Positions 5,535 to 6,436 of a DNA stretch of 6,436 nt are shown here, one piece after another. Position numbers and translations under genes: made by a program. How positions within the stretch are numbered: the first letter of the stretch is position 1; every line of letters begins with the position of its first letter. Origin of the DNA: Actinomycetes bacterium. Its GTDB lineage: Bacteria > Actinomycetota > Acidimicrobiia > Acidimicrobiales > Acidimicrobiaceae. Below the pieces are notes generated by a model, which saw only the letters and a list, made by a program, of their open reading frames with translations, did not search any database and was not told the origin of the DNA. Where the stretch lies: NCBI GenBank assembly GCA_021819025.1, contig JAKASN010000115.1:1-6436 (forward strand). Direction: 5' to 3'.

Positions 5535-6436
5535 CGTGAAGTCCCCTTCCTGCTAAAGCAATTACTGTCTCTCCGAACGACTCTGAAAGCGTTGGGTGGG
5601 GTTGAATAAACTCCGCGACCTCTTCCGCGGTCGCTTCCCAGTTGACCGCGAGATAACCCATTCCGAGCTGTTCGGTTACCCACGGACCCGCCATATGGAC
5701 TCCTAAAATGCGTCCTGCGGTTCCGTCGGCACGCTTCTCCGCGACCACCTTCACCAACCCCTCAGTCTCCCCAATGATACGGGCTCTGGAATTTCCTCCG
5801 AAGGGATCTTTTTTCACCACAACTTCATACCCAGCCGCCCGCGCAGCATCCTCGGTTAGTCCCGCAAACGCCACCTCGGGGTGAGTGTAGATACACCAAG
5901 GAACCTTTTGATAGTCGACCGGAGTTGTCCTCTCGCCCAGAATCGATTTTATCGCCACGATAGCCTCCGCAAAGCCAACGTGCGCGAGTTGGGGCGTCGC
6001 CACCAAGTCCCCTATCGCGTAAACACCGGTCTCCGAGGTTTTCATATAGGGATCGACTTCAACAAAGCCTCGCGCGTCCAATTTCACTTTTGACTCAGAT
6101 GCGAGGAGGGCGTCAGAATATGGCCGACGACCCACAGACACGATGACTGCATCCACCGAGACGCTTTGCCCATCACCGAAATTAACCGTCGTTCCCTCGC
6201 CATTGCGCACGTGCCCATGCACAGCCACCCCGGTAAACATGGCGATACCGCGCTTGCGGAATGATCTCACCACGATGTCTGCGGCATCTTTGTCGCATCC
6301 GGCGAGCAAGGACGGCAGCGCCTCAAGCAGTGTCACCTGCACGCCGAGATCTGACATCATCGATGCAAATTCACATCCGATTGCCCCGCCCCCAATTACC
6401 GCGACGCTACCAGGCAACGAAGTGAGCGAGAGCACT
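5527..6436 (-). CDS. lpd: Dihydrolipoamide dehydrogenase E3 (partial, N-terminus beyond the right edge)
   Basis: About 302 residues of the C-terminal two-thirds of a flavoprotein disulfide reductase are present, ending at TGA 5527-5529. Counting from the first full codon (6435-6433): the NAD(H)-binding motif GGGAIGCEFA (15-24) opens the pyridine-nucleotide domain; an FAD-contacting segment contains YAIGDL; the interface domain contains YTHPEVA and ends with HPTLSE, holding the proton-relay His280 and Glu285 that distinguish lipoamide dehydrogenase from mercuric reductase and glutathione reductase relatives. The N-terminal FAD fold and the redox CX4C lie outside the window, roughly 160 residues judging from the usual family length of about 460. 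The enzyme reoxidises dihydrolipoyl-E2 and makes NADH. It is the first gene seen in the E3-E2-lipB-lipA transcript and overlaps E2 by 8 bases, consistent with translational coupling. Confidence 0.95.
   Translation of the reverse strand, partial: VLSLTSLPGSVAVIGGGAIGCEFASMMSDLGVQVTLLEALPSLLAGCDKDAADIVVRSFRKRGIAMFTGVAVHGHVRNGEGTTVNFGDGQSVSVDAVIVSVGRRPYSDALLASESKVKLDARGFVEVDPYMKTSETGVYAIGDLVATPQLAHVGFAEAIVAIKSILGERTTPVDYQKVPWCIYTHPEVAFAGLTEDAARAAGYEVVVKKDPFGGNSRARIIGETEGLVKVVAEKRADGTAGRILGVHMAGPWVTEQLGMGYLAVNWEATAEEVAEFIQPHPTLSESFGETVIALAGRGLHVG

Noticed and set aside
6433..6435. GTG at the right edge as the start of lpd
   Set aside because: The protein would lack the whole FAD-binding domain and the redox disulfide. 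The residues before the NAD motif read as internal sequence, so the gene simply runs off the window.

Overview
The window looks like part of a bacterial chromosome, moderately G+C-rich by eye, with ordinary Shine-Dalgarno-led genes and frequent non-ATG starts (two GTG and one TTG among the four complete genes). It most resembles an actinobacterium. The reasons are the C-H-C type CsoR placed divergently to copZ-copA, the loop before TM4 of the Cu-ATPase, and the linkage of a 2-oxoacid dehydrogenase E2 gene with lipB and lipA, which is also seen in Mycobacterium and Streptomyces. An acidophilic Acidimicrobiia-type host is possible, but this is only a guess. The window holds six protein genes and two of them are cut by its edges.

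Left part (1-2169) is a copper-homeostasis locus. A CopZ-like copper chaperone and a CopA-type Cu(+)-exporting P1B-ATPase (C-terminus off the left edge) are transcribed leftward as a tight pair. The CsoR copper-sensing repressor is transcribed rightward. The short gap between copZ and csoR holds a C-rich CsoR-type operator that overlaps -10-like hexamers on both strands, so one repressor site probably controls both directions.

Right part (2191-6436) is a leftward 2-oxoacid dehydrogenase and lipoylation operon. Its order is dihydrolipoamide dehydrogenase (E3, N-terminus off the right edge), then an E2 acyltransferase overlapping it by 8 bases, then, after a 146-base gap, one long gene encoding LipB (octanoyltransferase) fused in frame to LipA (lipoyl synthase). 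The operon therefore encodes E2 with its lipoyl-lysine, the E3 that reoxidises the lipoyl arm, and an apparent single-chain machine that builds lipoate on E2. The E1 gene is not in view.

The most unusual items are: (i) the natural LipB-LipA fusion; (ii) an uninterrupted (Ala-Pro)x42 linker, 84 residues, after the single lipoyl domain of E2, encoded by DNA with exact 48-bp tandem copies; (iii) a perfect 14-bp inverted repeat just after the E2 stop codon and upstream of lipB-lipA, without a U-tract. No RNA genes, CRISPR arrays, insertion sequences or phage genes were seen. There is no gene-free stretch longer than 300 bases.
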